In this document: in pieces, positions 51,884 to 59,784 of the stretch
How positions within the stretch are numbered: the stretch's first letter is position 1
Layout: every line of letters starts with the position of its first letter
Program-made: the position numbers and the translations under genes
Origin: Microbacterium phyllosphaerae
GTDB taxonomy: Bacteria > Actinomycetota > Actinomycetes > Actinomycetales > Microbacteriaceae
Reading direction: 5' to 3'
Length of the DNA: 64,000 bases
Assembly: GCF_017876435.1 (NCBI RefSeq)
Contig: NZ_JAGIOA010000001.1
Span: 3,664,651 to 3,728,650 of the forward strand
Notes under the pieces: model-generated
What the model saw: only the letters and a program-made list of their open reading frames with translations
Databases searched by the model: none
What the model was told of the DNA's origin: nothing

Positions 51884-53431
51884 ATGTCCCAGCAGAGCAA
51901 TGAATCCCGCAAGGTCGCCGGAGCGACCTATACACGCGCCGGGAGTGAGTATTTCGAGAAACGCACCCTGAAGAGATCCGCCGGAGTCTGGGGGCTGTGG
52001 GGCCTCGCGGTCGCCGCGGTGATCTCGGGCGACTTCTCGGGCTGGAACTTCGGCATCGACTTCGCGGGCTTCGGTGGGATGCTCATCGCCTTCGCGATCC
52101 TCGTCGCCATGTATTACGGCATGATCTTCGCGATCGGAGAGATGGCGGCCGCGATGCCGCACACCGGAGGCGCCTATTCGTTCGCCCGCTCGGCCATGGG
52201 CCCCTGGGGCGGCCTCGTCACCGGGGCGGCCGAGACCATCGAGTACGTCGCCACCACGGCGGTGATCGTCTACTTCTCGGCGTCGTATGCCAACGGCATC
52301 ACGAGTGAGCTGCTGGGCCTCGAGCTGCCCGGATGGGTCTGGTATCTCATCCTCTACGTCGTCTTCATCGCCCTGAACTCCGCGGGGGCGGCGATCTCGT
52401 TCCGCTTCGCGATCGTCGTCTCGGTCATCTCGATCGGCATCATCCTGGTGTTCTCGGCCATGGCGATCTTCTCGGGCGCGTTCTCGTGGGATGCCCTGTG
52501 GAACATGGTCCCCGACGAGGGCCAGACCGCGTTCCTTCCCCATGGCGTCCTGCCGATCCTGTTCGCCCTGCCGTTCGCGATGTGGTTCTTCCTCGGCATC
52601 GAAGAGCTTCCGCTCGCCGCCGAAGAGTCGCACAATCCGACCCGCGACATCCCGAAGGCGGGCTTCTGGGCCCGCGGCACGCTCATCGTCACCGGCCTCC
52701 TGGTGCTCTTCCTGAACACCGGTGTCATCGGCGCCGAAGCCACCAGAACGGCGGGCGAGCCCCTGCTCGACGGCTTCCGCGCGATCGTCGGCGACCAGCT
52801 CGCCGCCGTGCTCGCGCTGTTCGCGCTCATCGGCCTGCTCGCGTCGCTCCAGGGCATCATGTTCGCCTACGGACGCAACATGTACTCGCTCTCCCGCGCC
52901 GGGTACTACCCGCGGTTCCTCTCCCTCACCGGCAAGCGCCAGACGCCGTGGGTCGCCCTCACCGTGGGTGCCGCCATCGGCTTCATCGCCCTGATCGTGC
53001 TCGATGTGCTCACCGCGGTCGACTCCGAGGGCGCGGGTACGGTCGCCGGCGCGATCGTGCTGAACATCGCGGTCTGGGGCGCAGTCGTCGCCTACGGCCT
53101 GCAGCTCGTATCGTTCATCATCCTGCGCAAGAAGTTCCCGAACGTCGACCGCCCGTACGTCAGCCCATGGGGCATCCCCGGTGCCGTCATCGCGCTCGTG
53201 ATCGCCGCTCTGATCTTCGTGGGCTTCTTGCTGAACCCGACGTTCGGTCCGGCCATCATCGCGATCGCGATCGTCTACGCGATCATCCTGCTCGGCTTCG
53301 GCCTCTTCTTCCGGCACCGTCTCGTGCTCTCCCCCGAGGAGGAGTACGCGCTGTCGGGCGGTTCGCATGGCGACCCGCAGGCCGAGGGCTACGACGCCAT
53401 GGAGGGCGAGGTCTTCGACCCGAAGCGGTGA
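51884..53431 (+). CDS. APC-family putrescine/ethanolamine-type permease
   Basis: The 515-residue protein has 12 predicted transmembrane helices, beginning LWGLAVAAVISGDFSGWNFG, and the APC consensus AMPHTGGAYSFARSAMGPWGG. EELPLAAEESHNPTRDIP is the family loop after helix 6. It resembles EutP/ethanolamine permeases and PuuP. ACGGAGAG precedes ATG 51884. Divergent from puuA, it most likely imports putrescine or a similar amine. The C-terminal 45 residues are acidic and cytoplasmic. Confidence 0.87.
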   Translation: MSQQSNESRKVAGATYTRAGSEYFEKRTLKRSAGVWGLWGLAVAAVISGDFSGWNFGIDFAGFGGMLIAFAILVAMYYGMIFAIGEMAAAMPHTGGAYSFARSAMGPWGGLVTGAAETIEYVATTAVIVYFSASYANGITSELLGLELPGWVWYLILYVVFIALNSAGAAISFRFAIVVSVISIGIILVFSAMAIFSGAFSWDALWNMVPDEGQTAFLPHGVLPILFALPFAMWFFLGIEELPLAAEESHNPTRDIPKAGFWARGTLIVTGLLVLFLNTGVIGAEATRTAGEPLLDGFRAIVGDQLAAVLALFALIGLLASLQGIMFAYGRNMYSLSRAGYYPRFLSLTGKRQTPWVALTVGAAIGFIALIVLDVLTAVDSEGAGTVAGAIVLNIAVWGAVVAYGLQLVSFIILRKKFPNVDRPYVSPWGIPGAVIALVIAALIFVGFLLNPTFGPAIIAIAIVYAIILLGFGLFFRHRLVLSPEEEYALSGGSHGDPQAEGYDAMEGEVFDPKR

Positions 53432-53458
53432 CGCGAGAGGAGCGCGACCGGCCAGACC

Positions 53459-53731
53459 CTACTTGCGGTCGAAGTCGAACGCCTTGAGAAGCTCGGCGAC
53501 AGCCTTGTCGCGCTCCTCCCCTCCCTCGTCGAACATGTGCGTCACGTGCGTGCGCAGATGGTTCTCGAGCAGCAGACGGTTCAACGACTCCAGCGAGCGC
53601 TGGATCGCGCGGGACTGCGTGATGATGTCCATGCAGTACTCCTCGTTCTCGATCATCCGCGCGACACCGCGCATCTGACCCTCGAGGATGCTGGTGCGAT
53701 GCAGGGCGCGCTTCTTGATGTCTTCGATCAC
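53459..53731 (-). CDS. CsoR/RcnR-family metal-sensing repressor
   Basis: The 90-residue all-helical protein belongs to the DUF156 family of tetrameric repressors. Ligand positions are Cys33 (EEYCMD), His58 (NHL) and His62 (THV). Copper-sensing CsoR has Cys-His-Cys at this spacing; Cys-His-His is the nickel/cobalt RcnR pattern, although the N-terminal histidine of RcnR is not seen. So a divalent metal (or formaldehyde-type signal as in FrmR) is more likely than copper. No metal transporter is adjacent; its targets are elsewhere. Confidence 0.88.
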   Translation of the reverse strand: MIEDIKKRALHRTSILEGQMRGVARMIENEEYCMDIITQSRAIQRSLESLNRLLLENHLRTHVTHMFDEGGEERDKAVAELLKAFDFDRK

Positions 53732-53760
53732 GCTTCGAGGGTACTCGGCCTCTGCCGCTG

Positions 53761-54171
53761 TCAGTCCTCGAACGGGTTCAGCACCGACAGGCCGGGGATC
53801 TCGAAGTCCTTCGTGTTGCGCGTCACGAGAGTCAGGCCGTGATGCAACGCTGTGGCCGCGATCAGCGCGTCAGCCCACGGACGACGATCCGGCACGTTGA
53901 GAGCGGCGCACGTCCGCGCGATCTGCGGAGAGACGGGGAGGATGCGGGAGCCGAGCCCGAGTCGAAGCGTGTCCAGCCAGCGTCGGAGTGCTCTCGCCTG
54001 ACGCGGATCGCGGCGCTGGAGTCCGAGGACACCGAGTTCCAGCTCGTAGTCGGTGATGACGCTCATGTGAAGAGCCTCGGGCACCCCGCTCTCCATCCAG
54101 GTGCGAGCGGCGATGCCGGCTCCGGTTCCGCGCCTCGCGTCGGAGAACGTGTTCGTGTCGATCAGATACAT
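53761..54171 (-). CDS. vapC: PIN-domain toxin (VapC family)
   Basis: The 136-residue protein has the acidic cluster of PIN nucleases: MYLIDTNTFSD (Asp5), DYELELGVL (Glu) and RPWADALIAATALHHGLTLVTRN (two Asp/one Asn region). FitB/VapC toxins cut tRNA or rRNA. ATG 54171 lies 3 bases after the antitoxin stop. All key residues are present, so the toxin should be active. Confidence 0.92.
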   Translation of the reverse strand: MYLIDTNTFSDARRGTGAGIAARTWMESGVPEALHMSVITDYELELGVLGLQRRDPRQARALRRWLDTLRLGLGSRILPVSPQIARTCAALNVPDRRPWADALIAATALHHGLTLVTRNTKDFEIPGLSVLNPFED

Positions 54172-54174
54172 CGG

Positions 54175-54450
54175 TCAGAACTCGATCGGAGGACGACCGA
54201 AGTCCGTCTTCCGATCGGCGACGATCTCGTCGATGATGCGATCGAACTCGCCGTCGTCGTCCACGAGGTCCTCCTCCGGCATCGCAAGGAACTCGAGAAT
54301 CGACCCGGGTCGGGCCGGGGCGAGCCGTTCGTACTCGTCGATGCTCAAGAGCACGTACGCGGGCTCGCCGCGCTTCGTGATCATCACGGGCTGGTCGTCG
54401 GCGACGCGCTGAGCGCGCGCGACGGACTGGTTGAACTCTCGAGCGGTCAT
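54175..54450 (-). CDS. Phd/YefM-family antitoxin
   Basis: The 91-residue protein starts MTAREFNQSVARAQRVADDQ, continues PVMITKRGEPAYVLLSIDEYERL and ends in an acidic segment: a Phd/YefM DNA-binding domain plus a toxin-binding tail. ATG 54450 is chosen; a GTG three codons upstream is possible. It pairs with the VapC toxin directly downstream and should repress its own promoter through the TGTAGT palindrome. Confidence 0.92.
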   Translation of the reverse strand: MTAREFNQSVARAQRVADDQPVMITKRGEPAYVLLSIDEYERLAPARPGSILEFLAMPEEDLVDDDGEFDRIIDEIVADRKTDFGRPPIEF

Positions 54451-54476
54451 GGTGAACACGATGTACCTCGATTCGG

Positions 54477-54496
54477 AATGTAGTGATGGTACTACA
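54477..54496 (-). promoter_or_regulatory. Promoter and operator of the Phd-VapC pair
   Basis: TGTAGT-GATGGT-ACTACA (54479-54496) is a perfect 6-bp inverted repeat with a 6-base spacer. On the - strand TACATT (54477-54482) is a likely -10 that overlaps it. Binding of the antitoxin would therefore block its own transcription. Confidence 0.7.
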
Positions 54497-54577
54497 CAGC
54501 CCAGATCTCTCGACGGACGACAGAACTCGATGCGGCACGCCGACCTCGGCGAGAACTCCCCGTGAAAGGATGACGTC

Positions 54578-55855
54578 ATGCCGCGAACCCCGATGGCGCT
54601 CCTGTCGCCCGCAGACCAGGTACGACTTCGCGCCCTTCGCCGCATGAAGGCGGTGGCCCTCGGGGCTCTCATCTTCATGGCGATCGTGTTCGTCGTCGCG
54701 TTCGCGTTCCAGGAGCGGCAGCCGTGGCTCGGCTATGTGCGCGCGGCCGCCGAGGGCGGGATGGTGGGCGCCCTCGCCGACTGGTTCGCCGTGACGGCGC
54801 TCTTCCGCAGACCGCTGGGGCTGCCCATCCCGCACACCGCGATCATCCCGAACCGCAAGGATGAGATCGGGCGCACGCTGGGCGAGTTCGTCGAGACGAA
54901 CTTCCTCGAGGCGAGCGTCGTGCGCACCAAGCTCGCGAGCACCGCGATCGCGAAGCGCGCGGGCGAGTGGTTGCGCGAGCCGGCCCACGCCGAGCGGGTG
55001 GGCGCCGAGGGAGCGACGATCGCGACGGCGGTGCTCAACGCCCTCAGCGACGACGACGTGCGCGACCTCATCACCGATCTCGCCCGCGAGCACCTCGTCT
55101 CTCCCGAGTGGGGTCCGCCGGCCGGGGCCTGGCTCGAGAAGATCGTCGAAGCGGATGCTCACCACGGAGCGGTCGACCTCGCCGCCGACAGCATCGCCCG
55201 CTGGCTCGACGCGAATGCAGCCTCGTTCTCGGGGCTCATCTCACGGCGGCTCCCCGGGTGGGTGCCGAAGCTCGCGCACCGCTTCGTCGACGACACCGCG
55301 TACAACGAGGCGGTCAAGTTCGTGCGCGCCGTGCAGGCCGATCCGCAGCATCCGGCCCGCATCGCCGTCGACGGCTATCTCGCCCGCCTGGCAGACAGTC
55401 TGCAGAACGACCCCGCGACGAGGGCCAAGCTCGAGAACGCCAAGGCCTCGCTGTTCGACAGCCCCCGCGTGGGCGCCCTCGCGGCCGAGGCGTGGAACAC
55501 GGCCAAGAACGGACTCCTCACCGCCCTCGCCGACCCCGAGAGCGGGCTGCGCGTGCGTGCGGCTCAGGCTCTGCAGGAGGTCGGCGACAGGCTGACGACG
55601 GATGCCGCGCTGCAGCACCGCGTCGACACCTGGGTGTCGGATGCCGCGGTGTTCCTCGTCGACCGCTACCGCCACGACATCGCGTCGATCATCACCGACA
55701 CCGTCGAGCGCTGGGACCCGGTCGAGACGACCGAGAAGATCGAGCTCATGGTCGGTCGCGACCTGCAGTACATCCGCCTCAACGGCACGTTCGTCGGCGC
55801 CCTCGCCGGTCTCGCGATCTTCACGATCGCCCACCTGCTGATCCCCGGGGTCTGA
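54578..55855 (+). CDS. DUF445 membrane protein
   Basis: The 425-residue protein has the DUF445 hallmark EGGMVGALADWFAVTALFRRPLG near residue 60-82 and IPHTAIIPNRKDEIGRTLGEFVETNFL. One transmembrane helix lies at each end (about 25-45 and 405-423), with a long helical soluble region between. Function unknown; members are widespread and membrane-associated. AAGGATG precedes ATG 54578. The following ATPase gene is 3 bases away. Confidence 0.9.
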   Translation: MPRTPMALLSPADQVRLRALRRMKAVALGALIFMAIVFVVAFAFQERQPWLGYVRAAAEGGMVGALADWFAVTALFRRPLGLPIPHTAIIPNRKDEIGRTLGEFVETNFLEASVVRTKLASTAIAKRAGEWLREPAHAERVGAEGATIATAVLNALSDDDVRDLITDLAREHLVSPEWGPPAGAWLEKIVEADAHHGAVDLAADSIARWLDANAASFSGLISRRLPGWVPKLAHRFVDDTAYNEAVKFVRAVQADPQHPARIAVDGYLARLADSLQNDPATRAKLENAKASLFDSPRVGALAAEAWNTAKNGLLTALADPESGLRVRAAQALQEVGDRLTTDAALQHRVDTWVSDAAVFLVDRYRHDIASIITDTVERWDPVETTEKIELMVGRDLQYIRLNGTFVGALAGLAIFTIAHLLIPGV

Positions 55856-55858
55856 CGC

Positions 55859-56395
55859 GTGCGGATCGTCGTGTCGGGCACTCACGCGAGTGGCAAGAGC
55901 ACGCTGATCTCCGACTTCCACGCAGCTCACCCCGAATACGCGGTCCTCGGCGACCCGTTCGATGACATCGAGTCGGAGGCGCCGGCTGGCGCGGCCAGCT
56001 TCGTGGCGCAGCTCCGCGTCACGGTCTCCCGACTGCGAGAGTCGGCGGGCGAGAGCTCCGTCATCTCGGAACGCGGGTCGATCGACTTCCTCGCCTATCT
56101 CACCGCGCTCGACGCGCTGGGCCGTGGAGACGACACGCTGCTCTCTCGAGCGCAGGAGCTGGTCGAGTCATCGATGGCCGATGTCGATCTGATCGCCGTC
56201 GTGCCGCTCGACCCACGGCACGCGATCGCCGTTCCCGACGACGAGGATCCGGAGCTCCGAGAGGCGATGGGGCGCGCTCTTCTGGATGTGCTCGACGACC
56301 TGGAACGCGCCGGTGATGCGCCGTCGATCGTGACGCTCACGGGGAGCCCCGGCGAGAGACTCACCCAGCTGGAGAAGGCTGCCGGCCTCTGCTGA
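55859..56395 (+). CDS. Small P-loop ATPase/kinase-like protein
   Basis: The 178-residue protein has a Walker A motif VSGTHASGKST (about 5-15) and ISERGSIDFLAYLTALD, typical of AAA_28/NadR-like nucleotide kinases. It lies 3 bases after the DUF445 gene (GTG start), so they are probably cotranscribed. It may phosphorylate a small molecule; substrate residues are not recognised. Confidence 0.78.
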   Translation: MRIVVSGTHASGKSTLISDFHAAHPEYAVLGDPFDDIESEAPAGAASFVAQLRVTVSRLRESAGESSVISERGSIDFLAYLTALDALGRGDDTLLSRAQELVESSMADVDLIAVVPLDPRHAIAVPDDEDPELREAMGRALLDVLDDLERAGDAPSIVTLTGSPGERLTQLEKAAGLC

Positions 56396-56416
56396 TCGTC
56401 GGATCTGACCGTGAGG

Positions 56417-56806
56417 TCACAGGAAAAGCGGCAGCAGTGATCCGATGAGGCCGATTACGCCGACACCCGCGAACACGATCCCCAGAGTCATCACGACCCG
56501 GCGCAGATGTGGCGGATCCCCCACACGAGCACGAGCAGGATCGTTCGCACTGACGACCCCTGCAGCCCAGCCCTCCTCCGGGGTCGCGAACTCGTCGCGC
56601 CGCAACGGCCTCTCGTGGAAGTCGCCTCCGGCGAACCAGCGGGCGAACACGGAGCCGTCCCGCTCGACGATCGCGATCTCGATGCTCCGCCACGGTCCTT
56701 CGACCGCACGAATCAGCATGGCCAGCAGGAGCAGCGGCAGCCCGATCCCCAGGCCCACCCACGACAGCACCTCGCCGACGAGAGCGAGGGTGTCCAGCGT
56801 GTCCAT
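56417..56806 (-). CDS. Small two-helix membrane protein of unknown function
   Basis: The 129-residue protein has a hydrophobic helix at each end (about 8-34 and 106-128) around a soluble middle segment with VERDGSVFARWFAGGDFHERPL. ATG 56806 is chosen. No family is recognised. It faces the ATPase gene (convergent) and the PadR operon (divergent). Confidence 0.65.
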   Translation of the reverse strand: MDTLDTLALVGEVLSWVGLGIGLPLLLLAMLIRAVEGPWRSIEIAIVERDGSVFARWFAGGDFHERPLRRDEFATPEEGWAAGVVSANDPARARVGDPPHLRRVVMTLGIVFAGVGVIGLIGSLLPLFL

Positions 56807-56875
56807 GGCTCCATCGTAAAGTCGCCGGCCGGTGACTCTCACGGCCGCCTCGACACGCGAGCTAGGTAGAGATCT

Positions 56876-56901
56876 GGACTAGTCCGTGGCATGATCTAGT
56901 C
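56876..56901 (+). promoter_or_regulatory. Palindrome and -10 upstream of padR
   Basis: GGACTAGTCC (56876-56885) is a perfect palindrome and CTAGTC recurs at 56896-56901, just before ATG 56902. CATGAT (56890-56895) stands 6 bases before the start, as in a leaderless promoter. The pair of CTAGTC-containing sites is a plausible PadR operator. Confidence 0.5.
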
Positions 56902-57246
56902 ATGGATTCGACGCAGTGGCCCAGCGAGTGGGCTCGGGCCGCGCTCCCCGGCGCCGTGCTCGCTCTCGTGGGCGACGAGGACGCCTACGGCTACCTGATC
57001 GCCCAGCGCCTCGCGGCGGCCGGATTCGGCACCATCAAGGGGAGCACGCTCTACCCGCTGCTCGCCCGCCTCGAGCACGACGGTTCTCTCGCCTCGACCT
57101 GGCAGGACGGGGCCGGAGGGCCGGGGCGCAAGTACTACTCGATCACGGAATCGGGCAGGCGAACGCTCGACGAGCACCGGGCCGCCTGGGCGGATTTCAC
57201 CGCCCGCACCATGACAGTCCTCGGCGACAAGAAGGAGTCACGATGA
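56902..57246 (+). CDS. PadR-family transcriptional regulator
   Basis: The 114-residue winged-helix protein has ALVGDEDAYGYLIAQRLAAAGF and GSTLYPLLARLEHDGSLASTW and GRKYYSITESGRRTLDEH, the PadR recognition helix and wing. It overlaps the following membrane protein gene by ATGA. PadR proteins of this short subfamily are commonly paired with HAAS-type membrane proteins in stress or envelope control. Confidence 0.9.
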   Translation: MDSTQWPSEWARAALPGAVLALVGDEDAYGYLIAQRLAAAGFGTIKGSTLYPLLARLEHDGSLASTWQDGAGGPGRKYYSITESGRRTLDEHRAAWADFTARTMTVLGDKKESR

Positions 57247-57668
57247 GCGGCACACGGGACGACTACGGCACGGCTCTCGCGGACGAGCTCGAACTACGCG
57301 ACGTCCCGAGTGACCAGGTCGATCTCATCGTGCGGGAGGTGAGGAGCCACCTCGCAGAATCCGGGGAGGATCCGCTCGAGACGTTCGGTTCGCCTGAACA
57401 CTACGCAGACCAGTTCGCCCCGCGCTCATGGACGCGACGGATGCTGTGGGGACTCGTGGCTCTCGCCGGTCTGCTCGGCGCCGGCGCCGGACTCCTGCTG
57501 CTGAGCGGAGTCTTCGGGCTCATGGATCCGTCGATGCAGCTGTGGGGGTGGGCGCCGAGCATCCGACTCACGCTGGGGACCCTCTGCCTCCTGGGCCTGG
57601 CCGGTCTCCTGACCTTCATGGTGATGGAGTCGCGACGACGCCAGGCGTCGTGGACGCTGCGTCGATAG
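57243..57668 (+). CDS. HAAS-domain membrane protein paired with PadR
   Basis: The 141-residue protein has an N-terminal helical HAAS-like domain (about 5-60: YGTALADELELRDVPSDQVDLIVREVRSHLAE with ETFGSPEHYADQ) and two transmembrane helices (about 68-93 and 106-128). HAAS proteins are usually cotranscribed with PadR regulators and are thought to transmit an envelope signal. ATG 57243 overlaps the padR stop. Confidence 0.82.
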   Translation: MSGTRDDYGTALADELELRDVPSDQVDLIVREVRSHLAESGEDPLETFGSPEHYADQFAPRSWTRRMLWGLVALAGLLGAGAGLLLLSGVFGLMDPSMQLWGWAPSIRLTLGTLCLLGLAGLLTFMVMESRRRQASWTLRR

Positions 57669-57677
57669 CGGCCGCTG

Positions 57678-58583
57678 TCAGCGCGCGACGAGAGCCGCGA
57701 GCATCTCGAGCACGCAGAGGGCCGCGAGCCTGACCGTGCGCATGTCGTCGGTGTCGGCCGTCGCGTCGACCTCGGCGATATCGGCGCTCACCACGCGAGG
57801 ATCCGCGACGATCGAGCGGACGAGAGCACGCAGCTCCCACGCGGCGAATCCGCCGGGCACACTCGCCGGGCACCCGGGCGCTGCGGCCCGATCGGCGGCG
57901 TCGACGTCGACATCGAGATGGATGCGGGCGGCCGCACCGGCGCCGGCGATGCGCGTTGCCTCCGCGACGACCTCGTCGATCCCGCGGCGCCGGACCTCGT
58001 CGAGGGTGATCACGCGAATGCCCCACTCGGCGGCGCGCGCCGCGTAGGCGGCGGAGTTCGCGAAGTCCGCGATGCCGATCTGCACGATCTTCGTCGGATC
58101 GATGCGTTCCTTCTCGGGTGCGTCCTCGATCAGTCGCCGCACGGGCGACCCGTTCGAGATCCCGTCGCGCAGGTCGAAGTGCGCATCGATCGTGATCAGT
58201 CCGGTGGCCCCGGCTCCCCGCGCGACCGGGTAGGTCAGCGCGTTGTCGCCCCCGAGGGCGATCACGAGACGAGCGGATGCGGCGAGCTCATGCACGCGCG
58301 CGACGCTCGCCGCGATGCCGGCCTCGCCGTCGGGCTCGGCCACATCCCCGGCGTCGAGAACGCGCAGCGCCTCGCCGAGATCGACGACAGGCGGACCCAT
58401 GAGCGTGGCGCTGTACCGGGTCAACGCCTCCCGGATCGCCGCGGGGGTCGCATGCGCGCCGGTCGGCGAGAGCGAGGTGCGCCAGGTCGGAACGCCGAGC
58501 AGCACGGCATCCGCGTCATCCTCCGCAGCGAACGAGGGCCAGGATCCGGCGCGCGGCCAGAGGTCATCGTGCGACAGGGCCAT
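57678..58583 (-). CDS. hutG: Arginase-family hydrolase, probable formimidoylglutamase
   Basis: As the last gene of the hut operon it most likely hydrolyses N-formimidoyl-glutamate to glutamate and formamide. The 301-residue protein has the arginase-fold metal motifs DAHFDLRD (Asp133, His135, Asp137) and [10 protein letters not shown] (about 219-228). The first motif is GGDN (Asn114) where nearly all active arginase-family enzymes have GGDH, so one metal ligand is changed. ATG 58583 overlaps hutI by 20 bases. It could be inactive, or use one metal or another ligand. Confidence 0.82.
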   Translation of the reverse strand: MALSHDDLWPRAGSWPSFAAEDDADAVLLGVPTWRTSLSPTGAHATPAAIREALTRYSATLMGPPVVDLGEALRVLDAGDVAEPDGEAGIAASVARVHELAASARLVIALGGDNALTYPVARGAGATGLITIDAHFDLRDGISNGSPVRRLIEDAPEKERIDPTKIVQIGIADFANSAAYAARAAEWGIRVITLDEVRRRGIDEVVAEATRIAGAGAAARIHLDVDVDAADRAAAPGCPASVPGGFAAWELRALVRSIVADPRVVSADIAEVDATADTDDMRTVRLAALCVLEMLAALVAR

Positions 58584-59784
58584 GGTTCTCCGCTCCTCGT
58601 GCCTTCGACGCTGCCGCGAAGACCGCGACCCCGTCCTTCCACACCTGATCGACCAGCGGCACTCCGGGTCGATACGCGAGATGGATGCGCGTGGGCGCGG
58701 TCAGCAGCACGAGGTCCGCGCGTGCTCCCACCGTGATCACGCCGACGTCGTCGCGGCGCAACGCCCGCGCTCCCCCGGCGGTCGCCGCCCACACGGCCTC
58801 GGCGGGGGTCATACCCATGTCGCGTACTGCGATCGCGATGCAGAACGGCATGGACGACGTGAAGCTCGAACCAGGGTTCGTGTCGCAGGCGAGGGCCACG
58901 GTGACGCCCGCATCGATCAGTCGGCGCGCGTCGGGATACGGCTGCCGGGTCGAGAACTCGACGCCGGGCAGCAGGGTCAGCACGGTGTCGGAGGCGGCGA
59001 TCGCTGCGATGTCGTCGTCGGTCAGATAGGTGCCGTGATCGATCGAGGCCGCACCGAGCTCGACGGCGAGGCGCACCCCATCGCCCGGGCCGAGCTGGCT
59101 CGCGTGCAGTCGGGGTGTGAGGCCCTTCGCGACGCCGGCCTCGAGCACCCTCCGCGACTGCTCGACCGAGAACGCACCGGTCTCGCAGAACACGTCGACC
59201 CATTTCGAATGCGGAGCACAGGCGTCGAGCATCGGGCCCGTCACCAGATCGACGTAGTCGTCGGCTCGGTCGGCGTACTCGGCCGGCACGACGTGCGCCC
59301 CGAGGAACGTGACCTCCGGCGTGACCTCGGCGGCGAGGCGCACGAGGCGCTCTTCATCCGCCACGCTCAGCCCGTATCCGCTCTTGATCTCGACCGTCGT
59401 GGTGCCCTGCGCGAGCATCTCGTCGAGGAAACCGCGCAGGCGCGCGCGCAGCTCGTCGTCGCTCGCCGCTCGCGTCGCGGCGACGGTCGAGCGGATGCCA
59501 CCCGCGGCGTACTTCTGCCCCGCCATCCGCGCCTCGAACTCGGCCGCACGATCTCCGCCGAAGACGAGGTGGCTGTGGCTGTCGACGAACCCGGGGATGA
59601 CCGCCCGCCCGCCGGCGTGGACGATCTCGTCGGCCCCGGGTGCGGCATCCGCCGAGCCGACCCAGGCGATCCGTCCGCCGTCGACCAGCACGGCCGCATC
59701 GTGCAGCGTGCCGAAGCGGTCTCCGTCCGGTGAGCCGACGTTGGTCGTGAGCTCGCCGATGTTCGTGATCAGCATGGTGGTCAC
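58564..59784 (-). CDS. hutI: Imidazolonepropionase
   Basis: HutI opens the imidazolone ring to formimidoylglutamate. The 406-residue amidohydrolase has the metal motif [41 protein letters not shown] and [19 protein letters not shown] 59784 overlaps the hutU stop by 4 bases; ATG 59775 in the same frame is an alternative. Middle gene of hutHUIG. Confidence 0.94.
   Translation of the reverse strand: MTTMLITNIGELTTNVGSPDGDRFGTLHDAAVLVDGGRIAWVGSADAAPGADEIVHAGGRAVIPGFVDSHSHLVFGGDRAAEFEARMAGQKYAAGGIRSTVAATRAASDDELRARLRGFLDEMLAQGTTTVEIKSGYGLSVADEERLVRLAAEVTPEVTFLGAHVVPAEYADRADDYVDLVTGPMLDACAPHSKWVDVFCETGAFSVEQSRRVLEAGVAKGLTPRLHASQLGPGDGVRLAVELGAASIDHGTYLTDDDIAAIAASDTVLTLLPGVEFSTRQPYPDARRLIDAGVTVALACDTNPGSSFTSSMPFCIAIAVRDMGMTPAEAVWAATAGGARALRRDDVGVITVGARADLVLLTAPTRIHLAYRPGVPLVDQVWKDGVAVFAAASKARGAENHGPVAR

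Noticed and set aside
53432..53731. CsoR protein as a copper repressor
   Set aside because: The second ligand Cys is His and no copper gene is adjacent, so a copper label is not supported.
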